Shown: positions 1 through 8,604 of the stretch, piece by piece
Layout of the letters: every line of letters starts with the position of its first letter
Position numbering within the stretch: position 1 is the first letter of the stretch
Assembly (NCBI GenBank): GCA_944322395.1
Contig: CALUPA010000003.1
Span: forward strand, 1-61,495
Source of the DNA: an uncultured Phocaeicola sp.
GTDB taxonomy: Bacteria > Bacteroidota > Bacteroidia > Bacteroidales > Bacteroidaceae
Direction: 5' to 3'
Length of the DNA stretch: 61,495 nucleotides
Program-made: the position numbers and the translations under genes
Notes under the pieces: generated by a model
Seen by the model: the letters and a program-made list of their open reading frames with translations, nothing else
Database searches by the model: none
Told to the model about the DNA's origin: nothing

Positions 1-515
1 AGGCTGTTAAGAAGATGGCAACTATCGACAAACTTACTAACGATGGAACTTACTCAAACTTGTCAAAGAGAGAAATACTTCAGATTTCTCGTCAGCGTGC
101 TAAACTTGAAAAGAACCTTGGTTCTATCGCTGATTTGACTCGTCTTCCATCTGCTTTGTTTGTTATCGACGTTTTGAAAGAAAATATTGCTGTACGCGAA
201 GCTAACCGTCTTGGTATTCCTGTATTTGCAATCGTTGATACAAACTCTGATCCTTCTAACGTTGATTACGTTATCCCAGCTAATGACGATGCAACTAAGT
301 CTGTAGAAGTAATTCTTGATGCTTGTTGCGCTGCTATGGCTGAAGGCTTGGAAGAAAGAAAAGCTGAAAAGGTAGATATGGACGCTGCTGGTGAAGCTGC
401 TGCTCCTAAAGCTCCTAAGAAAAAAGCAGGTAGAGCTCGCATGGATAAAGCTGAAGAAGATGCTATAAACGCTGCTAAGGCTGCAGCTTTTGTTAGCAAA
501 GAAGATGAAGCTTAA
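1..515 (+). CDS. rpsB: 30S ribosomal protein S2, C-terminal part (5' end outside window)
   Basis: Small-subunit ribosomal protein S2. The reading frame is open from the left edge of the window, so only the C-terminal part is present. The visible residues contain the S2 core (KREILQISRQRAKLEKNLG; LPSALFVIDVLKE; REANRLGIPVFAIVDTNSDP; VDYVIPANDDA). A low-complexity Ala/Lys/Glu tail of about 50 residues follows the conserved domain and reads like an extended S2 C-terminus. An in-frame ATG at 15 is internal and not the true start. tsf follows 131 nt downstream, the usual rpsB-tsf arrangement. Identification is near certain. Confidence 0.97.
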   Translation, partial: AVKKMATIDKLTNDGTYSNLSKREILQISRQRAKLEKNLGSIADLTRLPSALFVIDVLKENIAVREANRLGIPVFAIVDTNSDPSNVDYVIPANDDATKSVEVILDACCAAMAEGLEERKAEKVDMDAAGEAAAPKAPKKKAGRARMDKAEEDAINAAKAAAFVSKEDEA

Positions 516-533
516 TTCAAGAACTTAAATATA

Positions 534-606
534 TAAAATTGAGAATTGAAAATTGGGAATGGAACATATTTGCTCAGATTCTCAATTCTCAATTCTCAAT
601 TTTGTT
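534..606. repeat. Imperfect inverted repeat between rpsB and tsf
   Basis: The left arm (from about 537, AAAATTGAGAATTG...) pairs with the right arm (about 579-603, built from three ATTCTCAATTCTC-like units) over about 25 bp with a few mismatches. About 20 nt separate the arms. The right arm itself repeats CTCAATT three times. It resembles the AT-rich dispersed intergenic repeats common in Bacteroides and Prevotella genomes. It could fold into a long hairpin in the rpsB-tsf transcript, but there is no T-run that would make it a standard terminator. Confidence 0.6.
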
Positions 607-646
607 TTATAATGGTATTATTAACTCTTAATAAAAAGAATTTATT

Positions 647-1639
647 ATGGCTGTAAGTATGGCAGATATTACCAAGCTTCGCAAATTGACAGGAGCTGGT
701 ATGATGGACTGTAAAAATGCTTTGAACGATGCTGAAGGCGATTTCGACAAGGCTATGGAAATTATTCGTAAAAAAGGACAGGCTGTTGCTGCAAAACGTT
801 CTGACCGCGAAACTTCAGAAGGTTGCGTATTGGCAAAGTCTATTGGTGACTATGCTGCAATGATTGCTTTGAAGTGTGAAACTGACTTCGTTGCTAAAAA
901 TGCAGATTTTGTTGCTTTGACAGAAGCTATCCTTGATGCTGCAATCGCAAACAAGTGTCAGACTTTGGATGAAGTTAAAGCTCTTCCAATGGGTAACGCT
1001 ACAATTGCTGACGCTGTTGTGGACCGTAGTGGTATCACTGGTGAAAAAATGGAATTGGATGGCTATTTTGTAGTAACTGGAGCTAATACTGCTGTTTACA
1101 ACCACATGAGCAAGAATCAGCTTTGTACTATTGTAGCTTTCAATAAGCCTTGCGATCAGCAAATTGCTCACGAAATCTGTATGCAGATTGCAGCTATGAA
1201 CCCTATCGCAATTGATGAAGCTGGTGTTCCTGAAGAAGTAAAACAGAACGAAATCAATGTAGCAATAGAAAAAACCAAAGCAGAACAAGTTCAGAAAGCT
1301 GTAGAAGCAGCTTTGAAGAAAGCTGGAATTAACCCTGCTCACGTTGATAGCGAAGAGCATATGGAAAGTAACATGGCTAAAGGATGGATTACTGCTGAGG
1401 ATGTAGCTAAGGCTAAAGAAATCAAGGAAACTGTTTCTGCAGAAAAAGCAGCTAACTTGCCACAGGCTATGATAGAAAACATTGCTAAAGGTCGTCTTGG
1501 CAAATTCTTGAAAGAAGTTTGTCTTTTGAGCCAGGAAAGCATTATGGATCCTAAAAAGACTGTAGCTGATACATTGAAGGCTTCTGACCCTGAATTGGCT
1601 ATCGTTGATTTCAAACGCTTCACTTTACGTGCTGAATAA
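647..1639 (+). CDS. tsf: Elongation factor Ts
   Basis: Nucleotide exchange factor for EF-Tu in translation elongation. The N-terminal UBA-like domain (residues 5-45; LRKLTGAGMMDCKNAL) is followed by the EF-Ts signature (about 73-85; IALKCETDFVAKN) and the dimerisation core. At 330 aa it is longer than the roughly 280 aa of E. coli EF-Ts, as is normal in Bacteroidetes. The start at 647 gives MAVSMADITKL; an internal ATG four codons later is less likely because family members carry the MAV extension. Co-directional with rpsB and followed by a strong terminator, so it is the last gene of the rpsB operon. Confidence 0.97.
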   Translation: MAVSMADITKLRKLTGAGMMDCKNALNDAEGDFDKAMEIIRKKGQAVAAKRSDRETSEGCVLAKSIGDYAAMIALKCETDFVAKNADFVALTEAILDAAIANKCQTLDEVKALPMGNATIADAVVDRSGITGEKMELDGYFVVTGANTAVYNHMSKNQLCTIVAFNKPCDQQIAHEICMQIAAMNPIAIDEAGVPEEVKQNEINVAIEKTKAEQVQKAVEAALKKAGINPAHVDSEEHMESNMAKGWITAEDVAKAKEIKETVSAEKAANLPQAMIENIAKGRLGKFLKEVCLLSQESIMDPKKTVADTLKASDPELAIVDFKRFTLRAE

Positions 1640-1666
1640 TTGAAATTAACATAATCATACAAAACA

Positions 1667-1717
1667 AAAGCGTGAATTACTTTTTCTGTTGCAATAGTAA
1701 TTCACGCTTTTTATTGT
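1667..1717. terminator. Bidirectional Rho-independent terminator between tsf and rnc
   Basis: Perfect 14-bp stem AAAGCGTGAATTAC (1667-1680) / GTAATTCACGCTTT (1697-1710) with a 16-nt loop. A T-run follows on the plus strand, and A residues precede it, which become a T-run on the minus strand. It sits between the convergent tsf and rnc genes and can end both transcripts. Confidence 0.88.
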
Positions 1718-1736
1718 ATATACTCTTATTTTTCTT

Positions 1737-2669
1737 CTATTCTTTCTTTGTGCGTTCCTCGGCAAAAGCAGCATCTTCTGCTTCTGATATTATTTTCTCC
1801 TCATCGCTGTACGTTTCTTCTATAGAGTCGAACTTATATTCTTCTTCAATTATAGTTTCTACTCCAAGTATATTATTTTCAACAGGTTTATCGGCATTTT
1901 CCCTTTCGTTTTTTGCAGCAAATATTGCATCAATGAATAACGAGTCTTTTTTTATCATACTCATTGTTATATGGGCTGCTTCCTGCTGTGACTCTTTCTT
2001 TGAATAGCCTTTCCCCGTACCCCCAGGAATATTCTCAACGATAATCTGACTTTCAAAAATAGGATTCTGATTGTCGTCCAAACTTTGGCCAATCAATCGG
2101 AACTCTATTTCGAATTTATTTTTCTGACTCCATTCTATTAACTTTGATTTGAAATTTACTTCCTTACGAGAAATCTTGTCAAGATTTATATATTGACCGA
2201 TAATACGTTCCTCCATAAATTTCTTGCAGGCTCTGTAACCACGGTCAAGATATATAGCTCCTATAAGTGCTTCGAATGCATTACCGCTCATATAGCTGTT
2301 ATGCGAAGATTGCTTAGAAGAATATTTGATAAGTTTATCCAATCCGATGTTAATAGCAATATTATTCAAGGTTTCCCGTTGTACTATTTTGGAACGTGTA
2401 TTTGTAAGGAAACCTTCTCTCTTACCTTCGAACTTCTTATATACTATATCTGCCACTACAGCATCAAGAATTGCGTCACCTAAGAACTCAAGACGTTCGT
2501 TGTTTATCAGCCTACCTTGTGTTTTTACAGATGAAGACTTATGCAGTAAGGCCTGTTTGTATATTTCTATGTTTCGAGGATAGAATCCTAATATTCTATA
2601 AAAACGAAAATAAGGCTCCTTTTCCTTACGGAAAAAGAGTCTTATCCTATCTGTAATATTTGCTAACAC
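1737..2669 (-). CDS. rnc: Ribonuclease III
   Basis: Endonuclease that cleaves double-stranded RNA in rRNA and mRNA processing. The RNase III signature NERLEFLGDAILD is at residues 57-69, with the catalytic acidic residues and the second acidic cluster (AFEALIGAIYLD, about 131-142) present. A double-stranded-RNA-binding domain covers about 173-240 (VENIPGGTGKGYSKKESQQEAA). A further acidic tail of about 65 residues, rich in Glu and Asp, follows the dsRBD; E. coli RNase III (226 aa) lacks it. The gene starts 2 nt after the fabF stop, so it is the last gene of acpP-fabF-rnc. Confidence 0.96.
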   Translation of the reverse strand: MLANITDRIRLFFRKEKEPYFRFYRILGFYPRNIEIYKQALLHKSSSVKTQGRLINNERLEFLGDAILDAVVADIVYKKFEGKREGFLTNTRSKIVQRETLNNIAINIGLDKLIKYSSKQSSHNSYMSGNAFEALIGAIYLDRGYRACKKFMEERIIGQYINLDKISRKEVNFKSKLIEWSQKNKFEIEFRLIGQSLDDNQNPIFESQIIVENIPGGTGKGYSKKESQQEAAHITMSMIKKDSLFIDAIFAAKNERENADKPVENNILGVETIIEEEYKFDSIEETYSDEEKIISEAEDAAFAEERTKKE

Positions 2670-2671
2670 GT

Positions 2672-3937
2672 TTATTCAGTGTATTTTTTAACGATTACAC
2701 AAGCATTGTGACCGCCAAAACCAAATGTATTACTCAATGCAGCTCGTACTGTACGTTTCTGTGCTGTATTGAATGTAAAATTAAGGTTATAGTCGATATT
2801 TTCATCGTTATCACCTTCTTCATGGTTAATTGTTGGAGGTACAATATCATTCTTAACAGACAAAACACTTGCAATAGCTTCTACACCTCCTGTTGCACCA
2901 AGTAAATGACCTGTCATAGACTTTGTAGAGCTAATGTTAAGTTTGTAAGCATGTTCGCCGAAAACTTCCTTTATGGCCTTTACTTCTGAAACATCACCCA
3001 CAGGTGTTGAAGTTCCATGCACATTAATGTAATCAATGTCTTCTGGTTTAAGACCTGCATCTTCCAAAGCATTCATCATTACTAGTTTAGCCCCTAAACC
3101 ATCTGGATGCGAAGCTGTCAAATGATAAGCATCACCAGAAGCACCGACACCTGCCAATTCTGCATAAATCTTAGCTCCACGTGCTTTAGCATGTTCCAAT
3201 TCTTCAAGAATCAGGATTCCGGCACCCTCACCCATTACAAATCCGTCACGACTAGCGCTAAATGGACGCGAAGCATGAGTTGGGTCATCATTACGAGTTG
3301 AAAGAGCATGCATTGCGTTAAAACCACCTACACCAGCTGCGAATATAGCTGCTTCAGCACCACCTGTTACTATAATATTAGCTTTGCCCAAACGTATATA
3401 ATTAAATGCGTCGGCAATTGCATTTGATGATGAAGCACATGCTGAAGTTGTAGTGAAATTAGGACCGTGAAAACCGTACATGATTGAAATTTGTCCAGAT
3501 GCTATATCAGCAATCATCTTCGGTATAAAGAAAGGGCTGAATTTTGGTCCTATAGTATCTTTAGTCTGTTCGTATCCACCGACTTCTTCTTCAAAAGTAC
3601 GGATACCACCGATACCAACACCTAAAATAACACCTACTTTGTTCAAATCTTCTTTTTCGACATCAATAGCAGCATCTGTTACAGCCTCTTTGGCTGCAGC
3701 GACTGCATATTGAGTATAAAGGTCCATTTTACGGGCCTCTTTACGGTCGATATAATCTGCAGCATTGAAGTTTTTAACTTCACATGCAAACTGAGTCTTA
3801 AACTTTGAAGCATCAAAGTGAGTAATAGGTCCTGCCCCACTTACTCCATTGATAAGATTATTCCAAAATTCAGGAACAGTATTACCTAATGGTGTTAATG
3901 CGCCAAGACCTGTTACTACTACTCTCTTTAATTCCAT
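2672..3937 (-). CDS. fabF: Beta-ketoacyl-ACP synthase II
   Basis: Condensing enzyme that elongates acyl-ACP with malonyl-ACP in type II fatty acid synthesis, in the cytoplasm. The catalytic triad is complete: Cys167 in TTTSACASSSNA, His307 in NVHGTSTPVGD and His344 in STKSMTGHLLGATG. The 421-aa length is normal for FabF. It lies 15 nt downstream of acpP, which encodes its acyl-carrier substrate, and 2 nt before rnc, so the three genes are cotranscribed. Confidence 0.97.
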   Translation of the reverse strand: MELKRVVVTGLGALTPLGNTVPEFWNNLINGVSGAGPITHFDASKFKTQFACEVKNFNAADYIDRKEARKMDLYTQYAVAAAKEAVTDAAIDVEKEDLNKVGVILGVGIGGIRTFEEEVGGYEQTKDTIGPKFSPFFIPKMIADIASGQISIMYGFHGPNFTTTSACASSSNAIADAFNYIRLGKANIIVTGGAEAAIFAAGVGGFNAMHALSTRNDDPTHASRPFSASRDGFVMGEGAGILILEELEHAKARGAKIYAELAGVGASGDAYHLTASHPDGLGAKLVMMNALEDAGLKPEDIDYINVHGTSTPVGDVSEVKAIKEVFGEHAYKLNISSTKSMTGHLLGATGGVEAIASVLSVKNDIVPPTINHEEGDNDENIDYNLNFTFNTAQKRTVRAALSNTFGFGGHNACVIVKKYTE

Positions 3938-3952
3938 AAATTAGAGAATTAA

Positions 3953-4186
3953 TTATTTGTTAGCTTCGATGTAAGAGATAGCGTCGCCTACAGTCTGTAT
4001 TTTTTCTGCCTGATCATCTGGAATAGAGATACCGAATTCTTTTTCGAATTCCATAATCAATTCAACTGTATCCAATGAGTCAGCACCCAGATCGTTTGTA
4101 AAGCTAGCAGTTGCTACTACTTCTGATTCTTCTACACCTAATTTATCAACGATAATTTTCTGTACTTTTGATGCAATTTCAGACAT
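3953..4186 (-). CDS. acpP: Acyl carrier protein
   Basis: Small acidic carrier that holds growing acyl chains on a 4'-phosphopantetheine arm. The attachment serine is Ser37 in the [12 protein letters not shown] motif. The 77-aa length and acidic composition are typical. It is the first gene of acpP-fabF-rnc, separated by 167 nt from the upstream pdxB gene, with a promoter-like sequence in that gap. Identification is certain from the motif and gene order. Confidence 0.98.
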   Translation of the reverse strand: MSEIASKVQKIIVDKLGVEESEVVATASFTNDLGADSLDTVELIMEFEKEFGISIPDDQAEKIQTVGDAISYIEANK

Positions 4187-4237
4187 AATTCTAAATTTTT
4201 AAGTTTATAAAATTGTTTTTTGATTAAATATTTGTTG

Positions 4238-4269
4238 CAAAGGAATAAATATTTCTTGTTTTCACCAAA
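4238..4269 (-). promoter_or_regulatory. Candidate acpP operon promoter
   Basis: On the minus strand a TTTG (-33 type, 4266-4269) is followed after 20 nt by TTCCTTTG (4238-4245), close to the Bacteroidota -7 consensus TAnnTTTG. This predicts a start near 4230 and a leader of about 45 nt before acpP. One consensus position of the -7 box differs. Confidence 0.45.
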
Positions 4270-4353
4270 TATTCAGCGAAATAAATGCACTTTTTTGCAC
4301 AAAAACATTTATATTGTGCATAAAATGGTATATATTTCTCATAAAAATGATTG

Positions 4354-5364
4354 TTATTCTTTCCTTAGATTGTAATTTCCTCTTATTTTCTCGAAATCTT
4401 CAGGATGAGCAAGTAGTATATTGTAATCATTCTTAGGATTGTATGATGAAAGGACATCATAATTCTTATCAGATACTTCCAATGACTTAATATCCTCAGG
4501 CAATGATGAATTAAAATCTAAATTTATTTGAAAGAAATCGCATAATGATTTCAGCGTCATCATTGTTGCGTTATATTTACCATCAATAGAATATCCTGCA
4601 ATATGTGGTGTACCGATGTAGACTTCGTTAAGCAATTCAAGATTTATATTAGGTTCATTCTCCCATACATCTATTATAGTTTCAGCTACATTTTTCTTCC
4701 TGATTGCATTTAGAATAGCATCAGTATCTATTACTTCACCTCTTGATGTATTTATTATAACAGGTTTTTTACATAAAGAATTGAAAAAATTATTATCTGC
4801 TAGATGAAAGGTCTTGTATTTACCATCTTTTATCAGTGGTGTATGGAAAGTAATTATATCGCATTCTTCCACAATCCTATCCATATTAACAAAACCACTT
4901 TCGCCACGTTCCTTTCTTGGTGGATCATTTAGCAAAACTCTCATTCCATATCTATTTGCAAGAGACATAATTCTAGTACCAACATTGCCAACTCCAACTA
5001 TTCCTATACAAACACTGTCCGTATGCAATCCTTTTTCCTGCTTAAGCAAACTGATTACAGCATTTATATATTGTTCTACAGCTCCAGCATTACATCCAGG
5101 ACAGTTTTTCCATGTAATTCCTGCCTGTTGGCAATAATCTGTATCTATATGGTCAAAACCAATAGTCGCGGTCCCTATAAACTTTACACTACTACCTTCC
5201 AGTAATTGTCTGTTGCATTTAGTTCTTGTTCTTGTAATAATAGCATCTGCATCTTTTACAGATGCAGCATTAATTTCATTTCCAGGTAGATAAATTACAT
5301 CATTCGTAATCTTTGCAAGATATTCTTTGATATAAGGTATCTTGTTGTCAACAACTATTTTCAT
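4354..5364 (-). CDS. pdxB: Erythronate-4-phosphate dehydrogenase
   Basis: D-isomer-specific 2-hydroxyacid dehydrogenase that oxidises 4-phosphoerythronate in the DXP-dependent route to pyridoxal phosphate. The Rossmann motif GVGNVG is at residues 124-129. Catalytic residues Arg208 (INTSRGEVID), Glu237 (WENEP) and His254 (GTPHIAGYS) are present. PdxB-specific features are the KNCPGCNAGAVEQY stretch and a C-terminal extension after the catalytic domain. The gene lies 11 nt after the ABC transporter gene and is probably cotranscribed with it. A SerA assignment is less likely because the PdxB-type stretches are present. Confidence 0.93.
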   Translation of the reverse strand: MKIVVDNKIPYIKEYLAKITNDVIYLPGNEINAASVKDADAIITRTRTKCNRQLLEGSSVKFIGTATIGFDHIDTDYCQQAGITWKNCPGCNAGAVEQYINAVISLLKQEKGLHTDSVCIGIVGVGNVGTRIMSLANRYGMRVLLNDPPRKERGESGFVNMDRIVEECDIITFHTPLIKDGKYKTFHLADNNFFNSLCKKPVIINTSRGEVIDTDAILNAIRKKNVAETIIDVWENEPNINLELLNEVYIGTPHIAGYSIDGKYNATMMTLKSLCDFFQINLDFNSSLPEDIKSLEVSDKNYDVLSSYNPKNDYNILLAHPEDFEKIRGNYNLRKE

Positions 5365-5375
5365 ATCTTATTCAG

Positions 5376-7211
5376 TTATAAGGCCTGCATGTCATTCAGC
5401 CTTTTGTAGTAACCGTTTTTCTTGAGTAACTCTTCATGTTTTCCACTCTCTACAATTCTACCTTCATATAACACATATATAGTATCAGCATTTTTTATAG
5501 TTGACAATCTATGCGCTATAGCGATAGTAGTACGTGTTTTCATCAGTCTTTCCAAAGCTTCCTGTACCAGCCTTTCACTTTCTGTATCTAGTGCAGATGT
5601 GGCCTCATCTAATATTAAGATAGCAGGATTCTTTAAAATAGCTCTTGCAATTGATATTCTTTGACGTTGTCCACCTGACAGACGGCATCCTCTGTCGCCT
5701 ATGTTAGTATTATATCCTTCTTCTGTTTCCATTATGAAATCGTGAGCATTTGCTATTTTGGCAGCTTCAATAACTTGTTCCATAGTAGCATTTTCCACAC
5801 CAAATGTGATATTATTAAAGAATGTATCGTTAAAAAGAATTGCTTCCTGATTTACATTTCCTATTAATGACCTCAAATCCTTTACAACGATATCCTTTAC
5901 GTCTATTCCATCTATCATAACGTTTCCTTTCTGTACATCATGAAAGCGAGGAATAAGGTCTACTAAAGTAGATTTACCAGATCCGCTCTGTCCTACAAGA
6001 GCTATTGTCTCGCCTTTCTTTATTTTTAGATTAATATCATGCAGAATTTCATTTTCACCATAACTGAATGATACGTTCTGGAATGTGATATCATTTTTTA
6101 GTTCACTGATATGTATGGCATCATTCTTTTCTATAATATTATTTTCTGCCTTTAGAATTTTATCCACCCTTTCCATTGAAGCCAATCCTTTAGGAATACT
6201 ATATCCAGCTTTGGAGAATTCCTTTAAAGGGTTAATTACACTATACAATATAACCATATAAAATATAAATGTAGGTGCATCTATAGACGATTTTTCTCCA
6301 AGTATCAGAGAACCACCGAACCACAATACAATAACAATTAGTATAGTCCCAAGAAATTCACTCATAGGGTGTGCTAAAGCCTGACGCGTCGCCACTTTAT
6401 TTGTTGCCTGCCTGAATTCATTACTACATTTATTGAAACGGCTTATCATCTTTTCTTCGGCTACAAATGCCTTTATAATACGTAATCCACCAAGCGTTTC
6501 TTCTAGCTGTGACATTGTTTCACTCCATTTATCTTGAGCTTCCAAGGATTTTCTTTTAAGTTTCCTTCCAACTTGTCCCATAACCCATCCCATAGTAGGA
6601 AGAACAAGTAATGTAAACACCGTCAATTGCCAGCTTGTTATGAAAAGTGTAGCAAAATATGATATAATAAGAATCGGATTTTTGAGTAACATGTCTAATG
6701 AACTTGTTATAGAAGTCTCTATTTCTGTTACGTCACCACTCATCCTGGCTATAATATCTCCTTTTCTTTCTGAAGAAAAGAAATTCAAAGGCAGATACAT
6801 TATTTTAGAATATACCAGTGTCCTTATGTCGCGTACAACGCCTGTACGAAGTGGAATCATCACAGCTGATGATCCGAAATAACATGCAGTTTTAAGCAAT
6901 GTCATTCCTGCCAAAAATAACCCTAACCACAACAATGTGTTCGATGAGCCGTATATTTCTATCAACTGTGATACATAATAATAAAAATTATTTATTACTG
7001 TATCCTTAATAGGGGCACTTCCCCATTCCATAAAAGTGTATACTTTATTACCTCCATCTGTTTTGAATAAAATATTCAATATAGGTATTAACAAAGAGAA
7101 TGAGAACACATTAAACACTGCTGATAATACGTTTAATATTATCGCCCAAGCTACAAACCTTTTATAAGGAGAAACAAACCGTCTAAGTAGGTTGAAAAAT
7201 TCTTTCATCAA
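5376..7211 (-). CDS. ABC exporter, MsbA-like (TM-NBD fusion)
   Basis: Homodimeric ABC-type exporter with a membrane domain (six predicted segments, about residues 18-340) fused to a nucleotide-binding domain. Walker A GQSGSGKST is at 407-415, the signature LSGGQ at 511-515 and Walker B ILILDEA at 531-537. The overall pattern matches the MsbA/lipid A or multidrug exporter family, but the substrate cannot be read from sequence. It lies between the carbonic-anhydrase-like gene (34 nt gap) and pdxB (11 nt gap), which does not indicate a substrate. Confidence 0.9.
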   Translation of the reverse strand: MMKEFFNLLRRFVSPYKRFVAWAIILNVLSAVFNVFSFSLLIPILNILFKTDGGNKVYTFMEWGSAPIKDTVINNFYYYVSQLIEIYGSSNTLLWLGLFLAGMTLLKTACYFGSSAVMIPLRTGVVRDIRTLVYSKIMYLPLNFFSSERKGDIIARMSGDVTEIETSITSSLDMLLKNPILIISYFATLFITSWQLTVFTLLVLPTMGWVMGQVGRKLKRKSLEAQDKWSETMSQLEETLGGLRIIKAFVAEEKMISRFNKCSNEFRQATNKVATRQALAHPMSEFLGTILIVIVLWFGGSLILGEKSSIDAPTFIFYMVILYSVINPLKEFSKAGYSIPKGLASMERVDKILKAENNIIEKNDAIHISELKNDITFQNVSFSYGENEILHDINLKIKKGETIALVGQSGSGKSTLVDLIPRFHDVQKGNVMIDGIDVKDIVVKDLRSLIGNVNQEAILFNDTFFNNITFGVENATMEQVIEAAKIANAHDFIMETEEGYNTNIGDRGCRLSGGQRQRISIARAILKNPAILILDEATSALDTESERLVQEALERLMKTRTTIAIAHRLSTIKNADTIYVLYEGRIVESGKHEELLKKNGYYKRLNDMQAL

Positions 7212-7245
7212 TATATAATTTCGTAAAGTTTGATTTTATAAGTCT

Positions 7246-7773
7246 TTATTTATTATCTTCATCTTTAAACCAGGAAGCATACATAAGGTATCCGTTTGCT
7301 ATTTTCTGGTTTAACTCTTTACTTTGTTCCGGATCTACTTTCTTTATGAACTTAGCAGGAACCCCGCCCCAAAGTGTATGTGGTTCTATTTTAGTATTTG
7401 CCAATACCAAAGCACCTGCTGCTACAATAGCACCTTCGCCCACTACAACATGATCCAACAGGGTAGACCCCATACCTATAAGGGCTTTATCTTTCACACA
7501 TGCACCATGCAATGTAACGTTATGACCTATAGATACGTCATCCCCTATTTCGACAACAGATTTTTCATATAATGTATGCAGTACAGTCCCGTCTTGTATA
7601 TTCACTCTGTTACCAATATGAATAGAGTTTACATCACCTCTCAATACTGTATTAAACCAGACACTACAATCATCTCCCATTACTACATCACCTATTATTG
7701 TTGCATTATCTGCAAGGTAACAGTTGCGTCCTATTTGTGGGGTGTATCCTCTTACTGATTTTATTAATGCCAT
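7246..7773 (-). CDS. Gamma-carbonic anhydrase-like left-handed beta-helix protein
   Basis: A hexapeptide-repeat (LbH) protein of 175 aa. Three histidines (His66 in TVLHT, His84 and His89 in SIGHNVTLHG) match the zinc ligands of gamma-class carbonic anhydrases, and the conserved VLRGD (Arg45, Asp47) and NIQDGT are present. Hexapeptide repeats run from about residue 12 to 145, with a C-terminal helix. Related proteins (YrdA, PaaY) share the fold and metal site, and enzymatic activity is not assured. First gene of the run with the ABC exporter and pdxB. A TATTTTTG -7-like element lies on the minus strand at 7802-7809, without a clear -33 box. Confidence 0.85.
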   Translation of the reverse strand: MALIKSVRGYTPQIGRNCYLADNATIIGDVVMGDDCSVWFNTVLRGDVNSIHIGNRVNIQDGTVLHTLYEKSVVEIGDDVSIGHNVTLHGACVKDKALIGMGSTLLDHVVVGEGAIVAAGALVLANTKIEPHTLWGGVPAKFIKKVDPEQSKELNQKIANGYLMYASWFKDEDNK

Positions 7774-7931
7774 ATCTATAAAAATAAAAAATTATTGCTG
7801 ACAAAAATACTAATTAATTCTATTATCTAATATTGTGTACCTTTATTTTCTATTTTTCGTCTCGTTATTTATCTATTTGCATTAAATAAAAAGAGATTAT
7901 TAAATATTTTAATTTAAAAATGTAGTTTTTA

Positions 7932-7963
7932 TTTGGTTATTAAATAATATCTTTTTATATTTG
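7932..7963 (+). promoter_or_regulatory. Consensus Bacteroidota promoter with no ORF downstream
   Basis: TTTG (7932-7935), a 20-nt spacer and TATATTTG (7956-7963), a perfect match to TAnnTTTG. The predicted start is near 7970. The next plus-strand gene is rex at 8605, beyond a strong terminator at 8098-8132, so this promoter appears to drive a short noncoding transcript. Confidence 0.65.
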
Positions 7964-7969
7964 CACAGA

Positions 7970-8133
7970 AGTTAATAAAGATATTTGTTTAATATTTAAA
8001 ATAACCCGTATCTCTTTAATCGTTTTTTAATCTGGATTTTAAGAAAATAATTCTATTCTAAGAAAAAAATCACATTCACTTGTTTTTCATTCATTCTAAA
8101 AAACGTTGCCCGTTGATGGGCAGCGTTTTTTGT
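7970..8133 (+). ncRNA. Candidate small RNA of about 160 nt
   Basis: The stretch is bounded by a consensus promoter (-7 box 7956-7963) and an intrinsic terminator with a GC-rich stem and T6 tail (8098-8132). No ATG-started ORF of useful length exists in it; the only ATG lies in the terminator loop. It is AT-rich apart from the terminator, and TAAAGATAT near the 5' end could pair imperfectly with GTATCTCTTTA downstream. It lies between two minus-strand genes, so it is not the leader of either. No known RNA family was recognised. Part of a 381-nt gene-free interval (7774-8154). Confidence 0.5.
8098..8133. terminator. Intrinsic terminator, both strands
   Basis: Stem CGTTGCCC (8104-8111) / GGGCAGCG (8118-8125) with one G-T wobble and a 6-nt loop, flanked by A6 and T6. 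On the minus strand it ends the SUI1-like gene 22 nt upstream; on the plus strand it ends the candidate small RNA. Confidence 0.85.
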
Positions 8134-8154
8134 TTATATCGGCTTCCTACTAAA

Positions 8155-8493
8155 TCATTTTGTCTGTATATATCCTTCAGATTTTAATAGTTCAATTATT
8201 CTTTGCTTGAAATCTCCTTGGATTATAATTTCTCCATTCTTGGTAGTACCTCCTACTCCACATTTTGTTTTAAGTACTTTCCCTAGTTCTTTAAGATCAT
8301 CATCACAACCAACAAACCCCGTTACCAATGTGACAGTTTTACCACCTCTTCCTTTTTTTTCTATTGAAACTCTGAGTTTTTGGTTTCTCTTCTCTGGAGT
8401 TATATTTTCTTCATCTTCGTCTGTTTGATATTTAAAATCCGGATTTGTAGAATAAACAATATTAAGTCTCTCTTTCCAATCATTATTTTTCAT
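8155..8493 (-). CDS. SUI1/eIF1-like translation initiation factor (YciH family)
   Basis: Small protein of the SUI1/eIF1 family, whose bacterial members (YciH) are thought to affect start-site fidelity or general translation under stress. The C-terminal SUI1 core is clear: KKGRGGKTVTLVTGF, GKVLKTKCGVGGTTKNGEI and IIQGDFKQRIIELLKSEGY. An upstream in-frame ATG at 8520 adds nine residues; the start at 8493 (MKNNDWKERLNIVYSTNPDF) is preferred because the protein then begins at the recognisable conserved N-terminus. Divergent from rex, with a 111-nt gap. Confidence 0.85.
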   Translation of the reverse strand: MKNNDWKERLNIVYSTNPDFKYQTDEDEENITPEKRNQKLRVSIEKKGRGGKTVTLVTGFVGCDDDLKELGKVLKTKCGVGGTTKNGEIIIQGDFKQRIIELLKSEGYIQTK

Positions 8494-8568
8494 ATTCTGA
8501 TAATGTTTAAATTCAATCAAAGATATAAACTTTTTCTTTATTATGTGTGCGTTTCCAAATAAATAGAC

Positions 8569-8576
8569 TAATTTTG
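8569..8576 (+). promoter_or_regulatory. -7 element upstream of rex
   Basis: TAATTTTG matches the Bacteroidota -7 consensus TAnnTTTG, about 29 nt before the rex start codon. No TTTG lies at the expected -33 spacing, so the call rests on one box. Confidence 0.4.
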
Positions 8577-8604
8577 CAATTAACAGTATAGTATTATTTA
8601 TGTC

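Noticed and set aside
815..1360. 181-aa minus-strand open frame within tsf
   Set aside because: Complete overlap with a conserved essential gene and low-complexity, Cys/Phe/Ser-rich translation: an antisense shadow.
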